Below are positions 1 to 12,690 of a DNA stretch of 64,000 nucleotides, in pieces (the stretch's first letter is position 1; the number at the start of each line of letters is the position of its first letter). Origin of the DNA: Sipunculus nudus (taxonomy: Eukaryota; Annelida; Sipuncula; Golfingiida; Sipunculidae); the NCBI GenBank assembly GCA_026874595.1, contig CM049315.1, positions 10,248,664 through 10,312,663 on the forward strand. The letters are read 5' to 3'. The notes beneath the pieces are model-generated. The model searched no databases and was not told the origin of the DNA. It saw only the letters and a list, made by a program, of their open reading frames with translations. The position numbers and the translations under genes were made by a program.

Positions 1-1400
1 GGAGTCGTAGCCTTCTTCTGATTACGTACATATCTTGGCTCATCTTGGGGCTTCAGTAACAGTCTGTAGAATGCCCAGGAACCCATGAGGTATGAACAGT
101 CGTGCTATTTATAGCTCTGGATGACGCAGGATTCTGCATAGCCAGCTCTAAATAGCCAAAACAAAAATGATCAACCTTAAAGTTGAGTTGTGACCTAAAG
201 GGAATTTGGAAGTCTTCCATTCGGATACTGTTACTGCGTCATCAGGAGCTTCTGAGTTCATGAGATGTATGTAAATATAGATTTAACAAGGGTTATATAT
301 ATGTCATCAAAATAGTTTCCATTTATACACATTCTGGTGGAAAAGAAAAGGAAATACACCATTCAGGAGTCTCTTTAGAGCTTATAAAGACTTTTAATGC
401 AAACTTTTATTTTCTTTCTTAAAGGGGCAAAATCACCTATAAGGTATGTTCAATTAACATGAGAAACAGCTGTTTCCCTTTTAAATAAATCTGTACCTGC
501 AAAAATATTGCCTTAAAACCGTTTGCTTACTCCAGTAAAAGTGTTAAAAACAGGGGACCGGGTGCGTTCACAGGTGTCAACAAAAACACAGTGCGAGGGG
601 CCGTGTGCATCACGGAGCCACAACACGTCTCAATCAGGAGATGCCCTGACTGACTTGGCCCAAAAAATCTAATACATGTTCCTGTTGGCTGAAACACCGC
701 GTTTTGCCACTCACAATCGGACCTCCGATCACGCGGCCTTGTTATTGTAAACATACACACGTTGACTGTGTTTACCAACACAAGTTGTATGCGAGCTACT
801 CAACCTGGGATGGTTTAGCTGGGACACTTTCGTATAAATCAAAACTGAACTGATAGTGTGAAAAAATAGGCATTATATTTCTCCAAATTATGTCCCTTTA
901 AACTTTGATGGAAAGTTATCAAGATAGAATATCATAACGTTAAATAATCATGTACTGCTATGCACATGGGTCTATTTAAGGGGTTTTCTAAGTATCTGAG
1001 CTAATACACAGAGTTCACTTGTTAGGGGTACGTGGCTGTCTAATGGTAATATTTCAAATCACATTCTGATCAAAACTAGACTCTGGGTAAGATTACATTA
1101 TAAAATGTTTATTAACACAAAAAGGAATAACTCTGTTTATCATTAAAACATGATTAATAAGCTTATATAAATTCCTGTTGTGTGGAAAAATTAATGACCT
1201 TTGGAATTTAAAAGATAACCTTTATTCAAATATCTAACTTCAAATCTGAATTCAAGGGAAATATCTGAAATAAATACAAAATTTCCTGTTGTGAGAAACA
1301 GCAAATCTTGGAGTGAGATCTGTTGACCTTTAACCTCTTGCAGTTAAATACAGGAGCAGAGGGGTACAGTGTTGTTGTATCCTCATGATTAAAGTATTGG
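1..1400. other. No supported feature
   Basis: AT-rich sequence. The short minus frame at 527-781 lies in a slightly GC-richer patch, but I see no splice sites or homology. Confidence 0.5.
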
Positions 1401-1404
1401 ACTT

Positions 1405-2010
1405 AGCGCACATGGTCTGTTTGTCTGTTAGCAGGATTACGCAAACACCACTTAACCATGAAATTTAGAGATTTGGCATAGACCTGGGAAGACCCAATAA
1501 TAAATTTGGGGTAAACTCAAATATAGCAGCAGGTACAGTAGCTGAGGTATGCACTCTATCCAGTGACATTTTGGTTTCACAAATCTGAATCTGTGACAAT
1601 TATTTGTTTATCTGCCACACCTATCACTATCACAAGATATCAGGACATAGCAGTAGAACCCATTGTATCACACAATCTGATTGGCTGCTGCTGGGAATGA
1701 TGTGCTCAGAACAACATGGATGAAGATAACTGACTGGCCATGAGTTATGAAGTATTAAAATCAACATGGATGTACTTCAGACGAGTGAAAGTAATTGGTT
1801 GCTTCCTGGCATCCAACCACCTGGTGGCCAAGTCCAGCTGAAACAGGTCACTTGTTTCAGTGCCGCAATATTGAGTTTCGTTAATTTTTCTGTTAGCAAG
1901 ATTATGCAAAAATGACACATCTGGTATCCATGAAACTTTGTTGAAAAGTGGGACATGGGAGGACATAATATCTCCAGATAAAGGGACAAACACAGTCCAG
2001 TTATTTCCCT
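1405..2010 (+). repeat. Two remnants of a dispersed GTTAGCARGATTAYGCAAA repeat
   Basis: CTGTTAGCAGGATTACGCAA (~1426) and CTGTTAGCAAGATTATGCAA (~1888) are each followed by a similar 80-100 bp (…CCATGAAA…GGGAAGACC / GGGAGGACATAAT). They are direct copies about 460 bp apart. The GTTAGCARGATTACGCAAA phrase is known to me as part of a widespread interspersed repeat, but the class is unknown. Confidence 0.5.
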
Positions 2011-2032
2011 TGGTGGAGGTATGCAGCCTACT

Positions 2033-2051
2033 GGGGGGGGGGGGGGGGGGG
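2033..2051 (+). repeat. Poly-G run (19 G)
   Basis: Nineteen consecutive G. Shorter C/G runs are at 41275-41286, 41351-41362, 20093-20100 and 59376-59388. Confidence 0.95.
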
Positions 2052-2059
2052 ACATTCTA

Positions 2060-4010
2060 TTTGTTTTCCGGGTACTGGTCTTCCTAGCTAGTGGCATGGG
2101 TGTGACCTGAACCAGATTCTGAACAGACACAGCATTGTTATATTATAAACAATTATCACTCATGGATCATTAATCAAGTCACACTGCAGTATTCATATCC
2201 CACCCATTTAATGAACCCCATGTAATATAACAATAACAAATCAGCCTTTGTATCTGTTCTATGAATATCACAGCCAATCAGCATTTAACCCTTGGATTTT
2301 CTCAGTTGTGACAAGACCACAACAAAAAGTTCCCTGGAAAAAACCCAAAGAATGTTAATCCAGCAAAATAATCAAATACTAGAATGCATTCTTATTTTTT
2401 ATTTAACTGAATATCAAGCATGTCTGCTATTCAATAGAGCTGTCTATCACTGCTTTTAAAACTAACTTCCAGACCTGTGCCCTTGTAGATGCTGTTCCTT
2501 TTCAGGTGTTTTTTTTATATTTTTTCCTGAAAATCTGAAATAAATGACATTGCACCAATATCCTGATAAATGATAAAATCCACATAATATTTTGAAAATT
2601 TCTTTTAATCAAAACTAAAAGGAATGTTACGTTTCTATGATATATATAATTTGTGGGAACAGAACAATTCCCATTGTAACCATTGTAACTTAAATAAATC
2701 TCAATTTGAGAATAATTAAACATACAATTTTTGCCCTTAAAAAATGGGCATGGCAAAATTTATTTTTCAGCATGTCAGCAAATTAAAAAAAATTTCCAAA
2801 TCTGATCAAATCTGTTGTAAAAACAACAAATTTCAACCCTAGTTTGGATTTACATACAGGAAAACCAGTGTTGAAACAATGGGAACATGTCATCTATCTT
2901 TGCAAGTTATGTATTAAATAAATAGTATGTATTCAATTAATTAAATAAATAGTCTCTGTCTGTAAATATGTGCCTAATAAGAGCATTTATTGCTTATTTA
3001 AGATATCGGAAACAGTAATCCAGTTACTCTGTATCATTTGATTTTACGGGTTTATCAGATACATCTGTGAGGCGGGTCATGATGCGAGGGATAATAGACC
3101 TATTATTAGAATATCACCCTGTAGTTAAATAAGTTGTGTATCATTGTTTTTGGTTTTTATAATTCTCATCCAGGGTGCAGTAATTTGTCCCTAGATTATA
3201 TCATGTTACAAGTTAAACAATGGAACAACTATACGTCTGTTCCCGACAGCTATACTCAGCCACCTACTCTACAATGATGTGGTCATTTTTTTATTCCGGG
3301 AAATCCGCCTTGGTTTACATATTAAACAACTGCTGTTCTGCCAAATCTATTCTGGTGGTTTGGTCTAGCATTAACAGGTCTGAGCAAACCCAAAATTACT
3401 TCAGAGTAAACAAGTTCTGGTGAGAAACTGAAAAAGTCAAACAAGTGACCAAAGAGCCATGATGCTCAGTCAAACAAGTGACCAGAGGCACACGATGCTC
3501 AGTCTTACACTCTACTTTAAGGACACTGTCTGATGGATATGCATTACTTTTTCCCCAAAACAGGGGTCGGTTATTCATCAGCTAAATCTGACTATAAATA
3601 CATGTAATATTAACTATACAAAGTTCAATAGTAAAGTCCAGTTTTTGATACTGATACTTGATATATTTGGATATAATGACAAAATTTTGCTATTTTACAC
3701 ATAATTTTGTTTTCAGTAAAAAATGCCTAGACATTGAATTAAAATGGTCCGGTCCTTTTCACATTTATACAGAGATCTTTCAAAGACCTGTGTGAATACA
3801 AAATTAGAAGTTTTTACACATGGAATAAAAGCCATTAAACTATATGTAACTAGCCTTTAATTAAGCTCAGAATAATATAAGTCAGCTGGGCTGAAAAAAT
3901 AAACTACAAGTTGTGCAACTGTCAACCCATCATGAGATGTCACTATACCCTGTATTAACTCTGCTCATTATGTCTAGTATAAAGGTTTGTGGACCACTCA
4001 TCACTCACCA
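2060..4010. other. No supported feature
   Basis: AT-rich, with only short chance frames. Near 3425-3500 a ~40-bp phrase (GTCAAACAAGTGACCA) repeats twice. Confidence 0.5.
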
Positions 4011-4015
4011 CTTAT

Positions 4016-4957
4016 AATCAGTACCCAGGGATCTGTGGCTCAAACTGCTCAAATGAAATTAATTATTAGAATATTTTTATAAACAGCTGAATTTGTCTAT
4101 AAGGATATGTCTTTGAGCTTTTCCAAAATATGGGTCCTGTGATCAAGTTTGAAGCCAATCTGTCTCCCAGAACTGGAGCTATCATCTTTTAACTAATTTA
4201 TGAATGGATTGGGCCCTCTGACCTTGACCTTTGAGCTTGTGACAACAAAATCAAACAGAATCTTACCATATTGGCAGGTGAGCTACATGTGGAAAATGGA
4301 AGGTTTGGGATTAAAAGTTTTGCTTAAAATGCATTGCCATTATTTTTAACAAGTGGGTCCTGTCATCTTGACCTTTAACCTCATGACCCCAAAATCAAAG
4401 GGTTCTTACTTTAGTGGTGGGTCAATCCAACCTCGAGTTATTATCTGGAAACAAATATGTGGACAGATTACCCCTGTGACCTTTGACCTCATGACACAAA
4501 AATAAAAAGAGTTCTTACTTTACTGGAGAGCCAAATATAAATCATGTTAGCAACCAATACGCTAATTAAAACTGGAGTTATCATTCAGAAACAAATATGT
4601 GGACAGATGGCCACTGTGACATTGATCTTTGACCTTGTGACCCCGAAATCAATCAGGTTCATCTCCTCTTTACAGGTCACCTATATGTGCTAGATGGATG
4701 GGATAAAAAGTTAGGCTTAAAATGCATCCACCATCTTTCTAAATAAGTGGGTCCTGTGACCTTGAACTTTGACCTCATGACGCAAAAAGCAATAGAATTC
4801 TTGCTCAAGAGGCAGGCCATACATAACTCAAGTTTGAAATTGATATGTCAATCCAAATTGGAGTTATCCTCAGGAAACAAATTTGATGGACATACAGAGA
4901 GATGAACAGACAGGGTGATTACTATAGGGCATCCGCTTATTCAAGCGGGGCCCTAAT
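4016..4957 (+). mobile_element. Family 1 short element with ~140-bp tandem core, copy A
   Basis: Head CCCAGGGATCTGTGG is followed by degenerate ~130-150-bp units, each built around TGTGACCTTGACCTTTGACC, a 'TCAAA…GGTTCTTACTTTA' stretch and 'GGAGTTATCATCTGGAAACA'. The tail is a GACAGACAGGGTGATTACTA tract followed by a stem-loop (4926-4954, core CCGCTT/AAGCGG) and CTAAT. No coding frame. The units occur near 4215, 4352, 4470, 4605 and 4752. Confidence 0.65.
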
Positions 4958-5147
4958 AACTTTCAAGGTTTCAGGACACTAGATGAAACCACATATGAAA
5001 ATCTGATATTATCAATATAATATGGCAGTGTCAAAATAAAGGGAAAAGTAGAAAAATACAGGTGGCTCCACAATTTTTCAGGAACTGAAGAAACCAGTCA
5101 TAATTAGTAAACATACCAGGTTTCAGGATACTAGTTAGATAACTAAG

Positions 5148-5993
5148 AGTCCCAGGGGTCTAAACGCTCAGCTGTATTTGTCTATAAGGATATTTTGAAG
5201 ATTTTTTTTATCTGAATGATGGTCCTGTGACCTTCACCTTTGAACTCTGGACTCTGAAAATCAAAATGTTTCTTACTTAAGTGGTGGGTCATTAAAAGAT
5301 CAAGTTTGAAGCCAATCTGTCTAGCCAAAGCAGAATTAACTTAGCATAAACTAATTTGTGAATGGATGGGCCCTGTGACCTTGACCTTTGACCCTGTGAC
5401 CCTAAATCCAAAAAGAATCTTCCCCTATAGGCATGTGAGTAATATCTTGAAGATGGAAGGTTTGTGATGAAAAATTTGGCTTGAAATGCATACACATTCC
5501 TTTTACAGAAATGGGTCCTGTGACCTTGACCTCTAACCTTTGGACACCAAAATCAACAGGGTTCTTACTTTACTTGTGAGACATATATATGTAAAGTTTG
5601 AAACCAATATGTCAAATTAACCTGGAGATATCATCTGGAAACTAATTTGTAAACAGATCACCCCTGTCACCTTGACCTTTGAATTTGTGACCACAAATTC
5701 ATTAATGCTCTCCCCATACTGGCAAGTCAGCTAAATGTGCAAGATGGAAAGTTTGGGATGAAAAATTTGGCTTAAATGCAGCCATAACCTTTTTAAATTA
5801 GGGAGTCTTGTGACCTTGACCTTTGACCTCAAGACCCAAAAATCATACATATTCTTTCTTTAGTGGTGGGCCATTTGTAAGTCATGTTTGAAATCCAAAT
5901 GTCAATCTAACCTGGAGTTATCATCTGCAAACAAATTGGTGTGGATAAACAGATGGACAGACAGACAGACAGGGTGATTTCTATAGGGCATCC
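5148..5993 (+). mobile_element. Family 1 short element, copy B
   Basis: Head GAGTCCCAGGGGTCT…GCTCAGCTG. Core units of ~145 bp centre near 5228, 5376, 5518, 5664 and 5810, each with a TGTGACCTTGACCTTTGACC-like box. The tail has GACAGACAGACAGACAGGGT (5955-5974) and CTATAGGGCATCCACTTGTG, where the terminal stem-loop of copy A is truncated. The intervening 4958-5147 contains a related fragment. Confidence 0.65.
5811..5829 (-). promoter_or_regulatory. Nuclear-receptor-type motif cluster (ERRE plus perfect DR1)
   Basis: On the minus strand this reads AGGTCAAAGGTCAAGGTCA: a perfect DR1 (AGGTCA-A-AGGTCA, 5817-5829) overlapping the extended half-site TCAAGGTCA (5811-5819). A second exact DR1 lies at 4477-4489. 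These are sequence matches inside a repeat; function is not shown. Confidence 0.45.
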
Positions 5994-6099
5994 ACTTGTG
6001 ATCAATAAACACACCAGGTTTTGGGACATTAGATGGAAACTGACATGATTGTTGTCTTTTATAGTAAAAAAAAAAAGAAATAAATTTGGGTAAAAATAT

Positions 6100-6893
6100 A
6101 TAAAAAATACAGGTGGCCCCACCACTTTGGGGGAACTGACAAAGCTAGTCATGGTCAATATTCAAGGCAAGTTTCATTATAATCCATGCATTAATTATCA
6201 AGATATTGGAGGTTTTGTATCAAAACTTTTATTATTCTTGGGGGTACTTACAAGCCCCATAGCTCAAAGGATATAGGTCGAATTGACCTAATTTCAGGTT
6301 TCCAAGAAGATTTTTTATTGACCTCCTTGGATGTCCACTTAGAAGTTTCTAGGACCAGCAGTTACGATTTGTGCCCTGCTAATGGATGACCAAAAAGCCA
6401 GACGGCCGGCCGGACGATGGACAAAGCACCATTCCTATACCTCAGTTGCCTTACAGTCAGCTGAGCTAAAAACCACAGTTGCGAAAATGACATAAAACGG
6501 TCATCTTATGGTCTCAAAAACAGAAATAAATCTTTAAAATTAGAAAAAATGTAGATGGGCCATCACCACCAGTTTCCGAGAACTGACAACCCTTGTCAAG
6601 GTCAATATTCAAGGCAAGAATCAGGGCAATCCATGCATTAATTATCAAGATATTTGAGAATTTGTATTAAATTTTTAATTATTCTGGGGAGGGGGGAAGT
6701 TTACAAGCCTCTGAACTCTGAGGATATAGGACACAGTGACAGTTACAGGTTTATAGGTTCAAGGGTGTCAATATTGTGTCAATATTGTGCCAGTCTAACA
6801 TACAGACAGCAGATGGACAGACAGACAGACGAAGGGAAGACAGACGCTGACCAATCAATATAGCTCAGTTGACTTACAGTCAGCTGAGCTAAA
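6100..6893 (+). repeat. Two family 2 fragments with GACA/GACGG tracts and terminal hairpins
   Basis: Two degenerate copies each run from GTGGCC/GGGCCATC…ACTGACAA, through CAAGGCAAG…CCATGCATTAATTATCAAGATAT, then a microsatellite-like stretch, to a 3' palindrome. The stretches are AGACGGCCGGCCGGACGATG near 6400 and GGACAGACAGACAGACG near 6815. The second copy ends in AGCTCAGTTGACT-TAC-AGTCAGCTGAGCT (6862-6890) followed by an A run. The first ends at 6467 with the same motif, degenerated. No coding frame. Confidence 0.6.
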
Positions 6894-6928
6894 AAAAAAA
6901 ATAACATCAGAAAAGGCAGAAAGAACTA

Positions 6929-7905
6929 GATATTTCTTGGCACTGCAGGTGCCATAGTATACCCAAACAATTAACCTCCCCCGCCCTCCCCCAGCCCTTG
7001 ATAAGATGCATCTAACCTGTAAGTTTGGTGACTGTACCACAAATTCTTTTTGAGTTATTGCCCTTATATCATTTTAGCATAATCGCTGCTGTGACCTTGA
7101 AAAAATGCATCAAGGTCATCCATGTTCAAACTTGACCTAGCCGTTGATAAGATGCATCACACCTGTGGGTTTGGTGACTGTACTTCAAATTCTTACAAAG
7201 TTATTGCGTTAACATCATTTTAACAAGAAAACAACACAAGGTGGCGCCACCTGTCTTCTGCAAAAGACAAAGCTATCCAAGATCTTCAGTCAATTTGATT
7301 TTTGGATCATTCCATGTATCCTTTACTGAGATATTAAAGATTTTGTGTGAATTTCACCAAATATGGGAATATTCAAGGTCAAGGCCACTCTCATAGGAAA
7401 GGTCATGACCCCAATTTAAATAAACATCATCCCATATCCCATATCTATGTATATGCATAATATAAAAGAAATCAGTCCATTAGTTTTTGACTTATAATGC
7501 TCACAGTACTGTCAAGTGGCAATTTTCGGGGTATTAAAAGGCACAAAATCACGAAAAGAATAATAGATGGTGCCACCAGTTTCTGGAACATGACAACCCT
7601 ATCTATGATCTTCAATCAACTTGATTTTGGGATCAATCCAAGCAAGATATTTTGAGATATTTAAGAATTTGTGTGATTTTCCCCAAAACTGGACCTATTC
7701 AAGGTCAAGGACACTTCTATTAAAGGTCATGACCTCATTTTAAATAGGCATCGTCCTCTCACCCATATCTATACATATACCAAGTTTGGTAAAGATCCGT
7801 GAAATTTTTTTTTTTTGAGTTATGGCTCCAACAAGATTTATATGAGGCGGCGGTGGGACCGTCATGAAAACATAGTATCCCCCCGCTTTGTCTGGGGATA
7901 CAATA
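6929..7905. mobile_element. Short copy of the family 3 element
   Basis: It shares the 5' end TAGATATTTCTTGGCAC and palindrome GGCACTGCAGGTGCC (6939-6953) with the 49-51 kb element, and the 3' end as hairpin TATCC…GTCTGGGGATA (7876-7900). The core has only about two ~325-bp units, marked by GGTGGCGCCACCTG near 7241 and GGTGCCACCAG near 7569. A GGCGGCGGT tract precedes the 3' end. No coding frame. Confidence 0.7.
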
Positions 7906-7909
7906 AAGT

Positions 7910-8940
7910 ATTTGAGTAAAAACAGCAAGAAAGCAATAATATTACATGATAATGGTATCCGACACTAGGACATGTAACACATATAATGATCCATGTCATG
8001 CATATATGTGAATTTTTATCCTATTAAAATATGATAAGTGAACTGATACACAATTTCTACATGGCATTTTATACAAGTTATGTGCCCTTGTGTTGTTTAA
8101 TTCTCATCATTTTCATGACGTTACTGCTTGCTGTGCGTTTTACAAATAAAAGACCTCAGTCATATCAATTACTCTTATAAAATTCTCTAATAAAATATGT
8201 CTAACCTACATGTACTGTAATTGGGCCAGGTTTCTTTGCGCTTGTAACCTGGGGGTCAATGTATCCGTGCATGAATTTACACATTCATATTGTACACTAT
8301 TTATTCTCAGATTTCCTGCTCATTTGAATTCTGATCACAAAGCTAGGGCAGATGAACGATTAGTAAATGAATTCTATTCTAGATACTACACAAAATAAAA
8401 CCTGCACTTTTTCTACATGTAGCCATACATCTTTAACTCTACTGTTTACTGAGGATATACTGTCTGAGATAAAGCTGGAAACCTGTACTCTAAAATATGT
8501 TCATATATAATAAAATGGCTTCAAACTTTTAATAAGAAGGCTATAACCTATATGTTCATCAAGTGTAATATAAATCTGTTTTATGTATTTGTGAAAAATT
8601 GCTCTAGGTGCAATTCTGACACACAGGTTACAGATAAAAGGAAATTCCTTGAAGACATTCTGGAGTAATAAAAAGTATTTTCTTACTCCCTGTTTAGCCC
8701 TGCTTTTCTTTTGTAAGAAATGTAGGGGAATCAAGTTAAAGTAAACACCCTAAAAAAAAATAAGTCTGTTTTATCTTTATATTTTAACATGATGGCCAGG
8801 GGAACTCACTAGTTGTTCCAAATATGCTGGAATAAATTATTTTAGTAAAATATCTAAAATTTAGAGAATATCTTAAAATCTAGATAAAATCATATAGCAA
8901 ATATTTTCTAATATGCTAAAATGTAGAGCACAGTCTCACC
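7910..8940. other. No supported feature
   Basis: AT-rich DNA with short frames only. No repeat structure that I could define. Confidence 0.5.
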
Positions 8941-8942
8941 TT

Positions 8943-9614
8943 TCAGATTACTAGTGGTATACCTATAATTTTGACATGTGACCTGTGACATTCGGTGTTA
9001 GTGGGTATGCAAAAATGGCAGCCCTTATAAGCAGTTTCTCTACACTGGGAGAAACAAACTTGTGTGAGCTTGAGAAGGGCTTGGGGATGCGACACAAAAG
9101 TACTCCCTGGACAGCTTCCAGATGAGAATCTATCTGCAGAAAGTTTTTGGTGGCAAGAGGCTGTATCAGCAAAGTTTAGAGTGGAATAATAATTTTTTTG
9201 GGACCACTCCCAAATCTTTAAATTATATTGGGATGTACAATTCAATGAGCCAAGACCAGTAGTTTGTAAAACATAAAGGAGAAACTGAACTAAGGCTTAC
9301 ACATGCTGATGAAACAGCACTGACTGCAAGCTGTAAGAAACAGCAGACTGGTGCTTGTTAATTAAGTGCTGCCAGGTACAGGCCAGCATAGGAAGCAGCC
9401 TCTCCACCCCTGGCCCCATAAGAATGTGAGAATGTGGAGTACGGTACAAGTATTTCCTGGTACCAGCCCGGCCCTGGCGTGGTCTATATGGAGCCGGGTG
9501 TTTATATATGCAGGTGCGTCAGTCTATCACCTTTCCGCTGGCTGCGACTCACAGGTGGTTCCCTCGTTTGTCAGTACATCTTCACACCGTGTGAAACTTG
9601 TGCAGCATAAGTGA
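8943..9614. other. Short GC-richer block with open frames on both strands
   Basis: A minus frame (9245-8943, including CFSQCRETAYKGCHFC) and a plus frame from ATG 9014 (MAALISSFSTLGETNLCELE) are both open, and a plus frame covers 9366-9614. Composition is less AT-rich than the flanks. This could be a diverged exon, a UTR or an old pseudogene; splice sites are not convincing. Confidence 0.25.
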
Positions 9615-9630
9615 GGGTGGTACACTATCT

Positions 9631-9706
9631 AGCATTAAGAGTGAAATGCATTGAATGCATCACTCTAAGGCTAAACTATGTAGTTATATTCTTTACTCTT
9701 AATGCT
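9631..9706. repeat. Nested inverted repeats (hairpin in hairpin)
   Basis: Outer arms AGCATTAAGAGT (9631-9642) and ACTCTTAATGCT (9695-9706) are exact. Inside the left half is a second near-perfect palindrome, AGAGTGAAATGCATTG…CATCACTCT (9638-9667). It could be a MITE remnant. There is no coding frame. Confidence 0.6.
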
Positions 9707-9709
9707 GTG

Positions 9710-11310
9710 ATTCACTTCCTTTCCAGTTACAAATGGGGCATTTATATATAAATCTGGTAACACCATTAAAAGCTTCAATATATGAGTGATATGTGTGGAT
9801 TTTTTTTTTCATATCAGACCCTAATAATTAACAGATAAAAAACTCAATGATAATATTATTATTATTATAAAACATAATAAATATATTTTTATAGCATAAA
9901 ATTTATGCAGGGCATGCTCTGATGTGCTTTAGAAAAAAGAGGTAAGCATGCAAACTGTTTAAAATGACATAGATTGAATTTATAAATAAGTGAATAATTT
10001 TATAAATTAATACTGAGTAACTGTAAAGTATCAGGAAGGTAACCTCATTAGAATTAAAAAACAAGGGACCCATGGGTCACTGCGCTCAGCTGTTATATAT
10101 GATAAAAAAATATGATTTAAAAATAAGGCACATGCTTGTTTTGTGTGGAAATAAATATAAGCTGTATTATGAGTTGTGGGTGTTTAGCTTATGTATGATT
10201 TTGATAGTATCTTTGGAGACAGGGAAGAGGATTGATTTCATTTATTTTATTAACGAATGGAGTGCTATTGTCATACAGATTTTGACTTGGCCATATAACT
10301 TATAAGCAGAACATATAATATAAGAGTTTAACTATTTATTAAAAATAATTACAAATTGTCCCAAATACAATTTTTATTAAAAATAATAAGAGAATCGTAT
10401 GATTTTTTAAAATAAAATACAACTGAAATGATTATTAACATAATATCAAAGAATATATTCATGAATGCATTCATGAATACATTTTGAAAGTATTTGCACT
10501 GGTATTCATATACTTTCATTTTTACCTGAATTCCCATTCTTATACAAGAAATTTTATAATGGATTATTAATGGAGTACATATTCATATTCGTTTTCAAAT
10601 ACATTTGCAAAGTATTCGCACCAAGTCTGGTATTTATTCAGTTTTCACCAAACAATGATGTTGAGAATCCAGAATATACAAAATTCACACATTTAAATAA
10701 TGATCATAAGTACCTGGTTTTATGGCTTTTATTCATATTAAAAAAAAATAAATGTAATATATTCATTTTGGACTTATTTTACATCAATGTACACACTAGA
10801 CACAGCAGGAATCTAGATTAATATTATCAACTGCATCTTTGTCTATCATTAATTTCCTTCATATGATCCCTAATGCTTAGTAATGAATAATAAGATTTAT
10901 TTTTTTTTTTATCATTAAAATTGAACTGAAAAATACTATAGGTGACTGCATGGTGTTATTTGGAATATGTGACATTCTATCAATCGATACAAGATTCTTA
11001 TATCATCCGTAACTGCAAGTTAATTTCCTGTTATTATCAACTAACAAATTCCTTTTCTAACTACTTTAATTTGTTATTAAAAACCAATAAAAATTTATTA
11101 ATTTATTGTTTATTGTTATGTTGTTAGTTAAAACTACTAGATGAGTTGGGTTGGACACCTGGATCAACTGTGGCTGGCCATAAGCTGCCTGGCTGCCCCA
11201 GTGTATGCCTCGCGTCAAGTGTGCATAATTTGATGAAAGGTCAACAAGGTCAACATACAGGTGACTCAGAAGGGGCTGGGGAGAGCTAAGGTCTGACATG
11301 GTCTCATAAA
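9710..11310. other. Very AT-rich stretch, no gene
   Basis: Apart from the family 2 head at 10061, only AT-rich sequence and short frames. ATTCATGAATGCATTCATGA (10456-10475) is a local palindrome. Confidence 0.5.
10061..10092 (+). repeat. Family 2 head motif
   Basis: ACAAGGGACCCATGGGTCAC then TGCGCTCAGCTG. It contains the 12-bp palindrome GACCCATGGGTC. The same head recurs at 21573-21604 and 21765-21803. Confidence 0.6.
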
Positions 11311-11319
11311 ACATTAATA

Positions 11320-12690
11320 AAAGCTACAATTTTTGGCCAATTTCTTTCAGCTTTCTAAACTAAAAAGCTGAAATCCTTATGTGTACATGATATGAAAATT
11401 ATATCAACAGTGCTCACAGGAAAAAAACGTGCCATGGTCAAAGTTTGGCAGATTGAAGGTACTAATTTTATATTTATACTAATAACTTATAAAATTTGAA
11501 AAATTCAGAACTAATTTTGGGTATTCAATTGAATCTTGATAAAATAATGTTACATCCCTGACAAAAAATCACCAGCTTCAGCAATCCTCTTGTTAAGGGA
11601 GTAAATATATTTCTTGATTTTTTACAAAGTGCATTATGTTTGGGCCCATAACTTAAAACAAATACGCAATACTGACATCATTTTTGGCATGTGCATAGAG
11701 AATGTATAGAAAAATATGAATATTATATATAATTAAAGTCAGATCCGTGGTTTTGATATTAGGCAGTCTTGAAGTGTAACAATGGGGTTTTAATGGAAAA
11801 ATGAAGTTTTTCATTAATATCTCGAAGGTATTAAGTCCTAGTGACCAAATTCATGGCATGGTAGGGGATTTTGGGGACATCTAATTGTATGCCAAATTTT
11901 AGGAACCGAGAGCTGAAGCTGGGGAGCTGAGCTCTTGCAAACTAGCTTGATGTAAACAATATGTCACATGGTGCTTGAAAACTTGAATAAAATCTACAGT
12001 TTTTGATCAACTGGTTTCAAATTTTTGGTGTTAACAGATAAAATGCTAACAAAAACATGCTGTGAAAATTAAATCCACAGTACTTACAGGAAAAAAACGT
12101 GCCATGGTCAAAGTTGGGCAAAATTTAAGGTACCAATTTTTTATTTTTGTTAATATTTCAAAAAATTTAAAAGATTTTGATCTAATTTTGGGTATACAAT
12201 TTAATTTTGATTAATTAAAGTTATATTACTGGAAAAAAGTCCATAGCTTTAACATGTTTTGTGTAAAGTGATCAAATATCTTTCCTGATTTTTTACAAAA
12301 TGCATTATGTTTGGGCCCATAACTTTTTTAAATTATATAATACAGACATAATTTCTGGCATGTACATAGGAACTATATAGGGGAATATTTATGGTAAATA
12401 TGAGGAAAAACAAATGAGTAGTTTTGATATTAGGCAGTCCTGAAGTGTGAAAATAGGTTTTTAATAAAAAAAATTGAGGTTTTTCCTTAATTTCTCAAAG
12501 GAACAAAGTCGCAAAGACCGAGTTTTCGGCTTGGTAGGAGATCTTGGGGATATCTAACATTATGCCGAATTTTGGATTCCTAGGTCTTACGGTTTCAAAA
12601 CGTGCCATATCTACGGACGGACAGACAGACGGACGGACAATGGACCACAACTATAGCTCAGATGACTTATAGTCAGCTGAGCTAAAAAGA
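11320..12690 (+). mobile_element. Family 2 element with two ~660-bp tandem units
   Basis: Two diverged copies of one unit share GGAAAAAAACGTGCCATGGT (11420, 12090), TGCATTATGTTTGGGCCCAT (11631, 12301) and TTTTGATATTAGGCAGTC (11749, 12421). The 3' end carries GGACGGACAGACAGACGGAC (from 12616) and the 29-nt near-perfect palindrome 12655-12683 (AGCTCAGATGACT-TAT-AGTCAGCTGAGCT), then AAAAA. A head with GGGACCCATGGGTCAC lies upstream at ~10066 and could be the 5' end of the same insertion. No coding frame. Confidence 0.65.
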
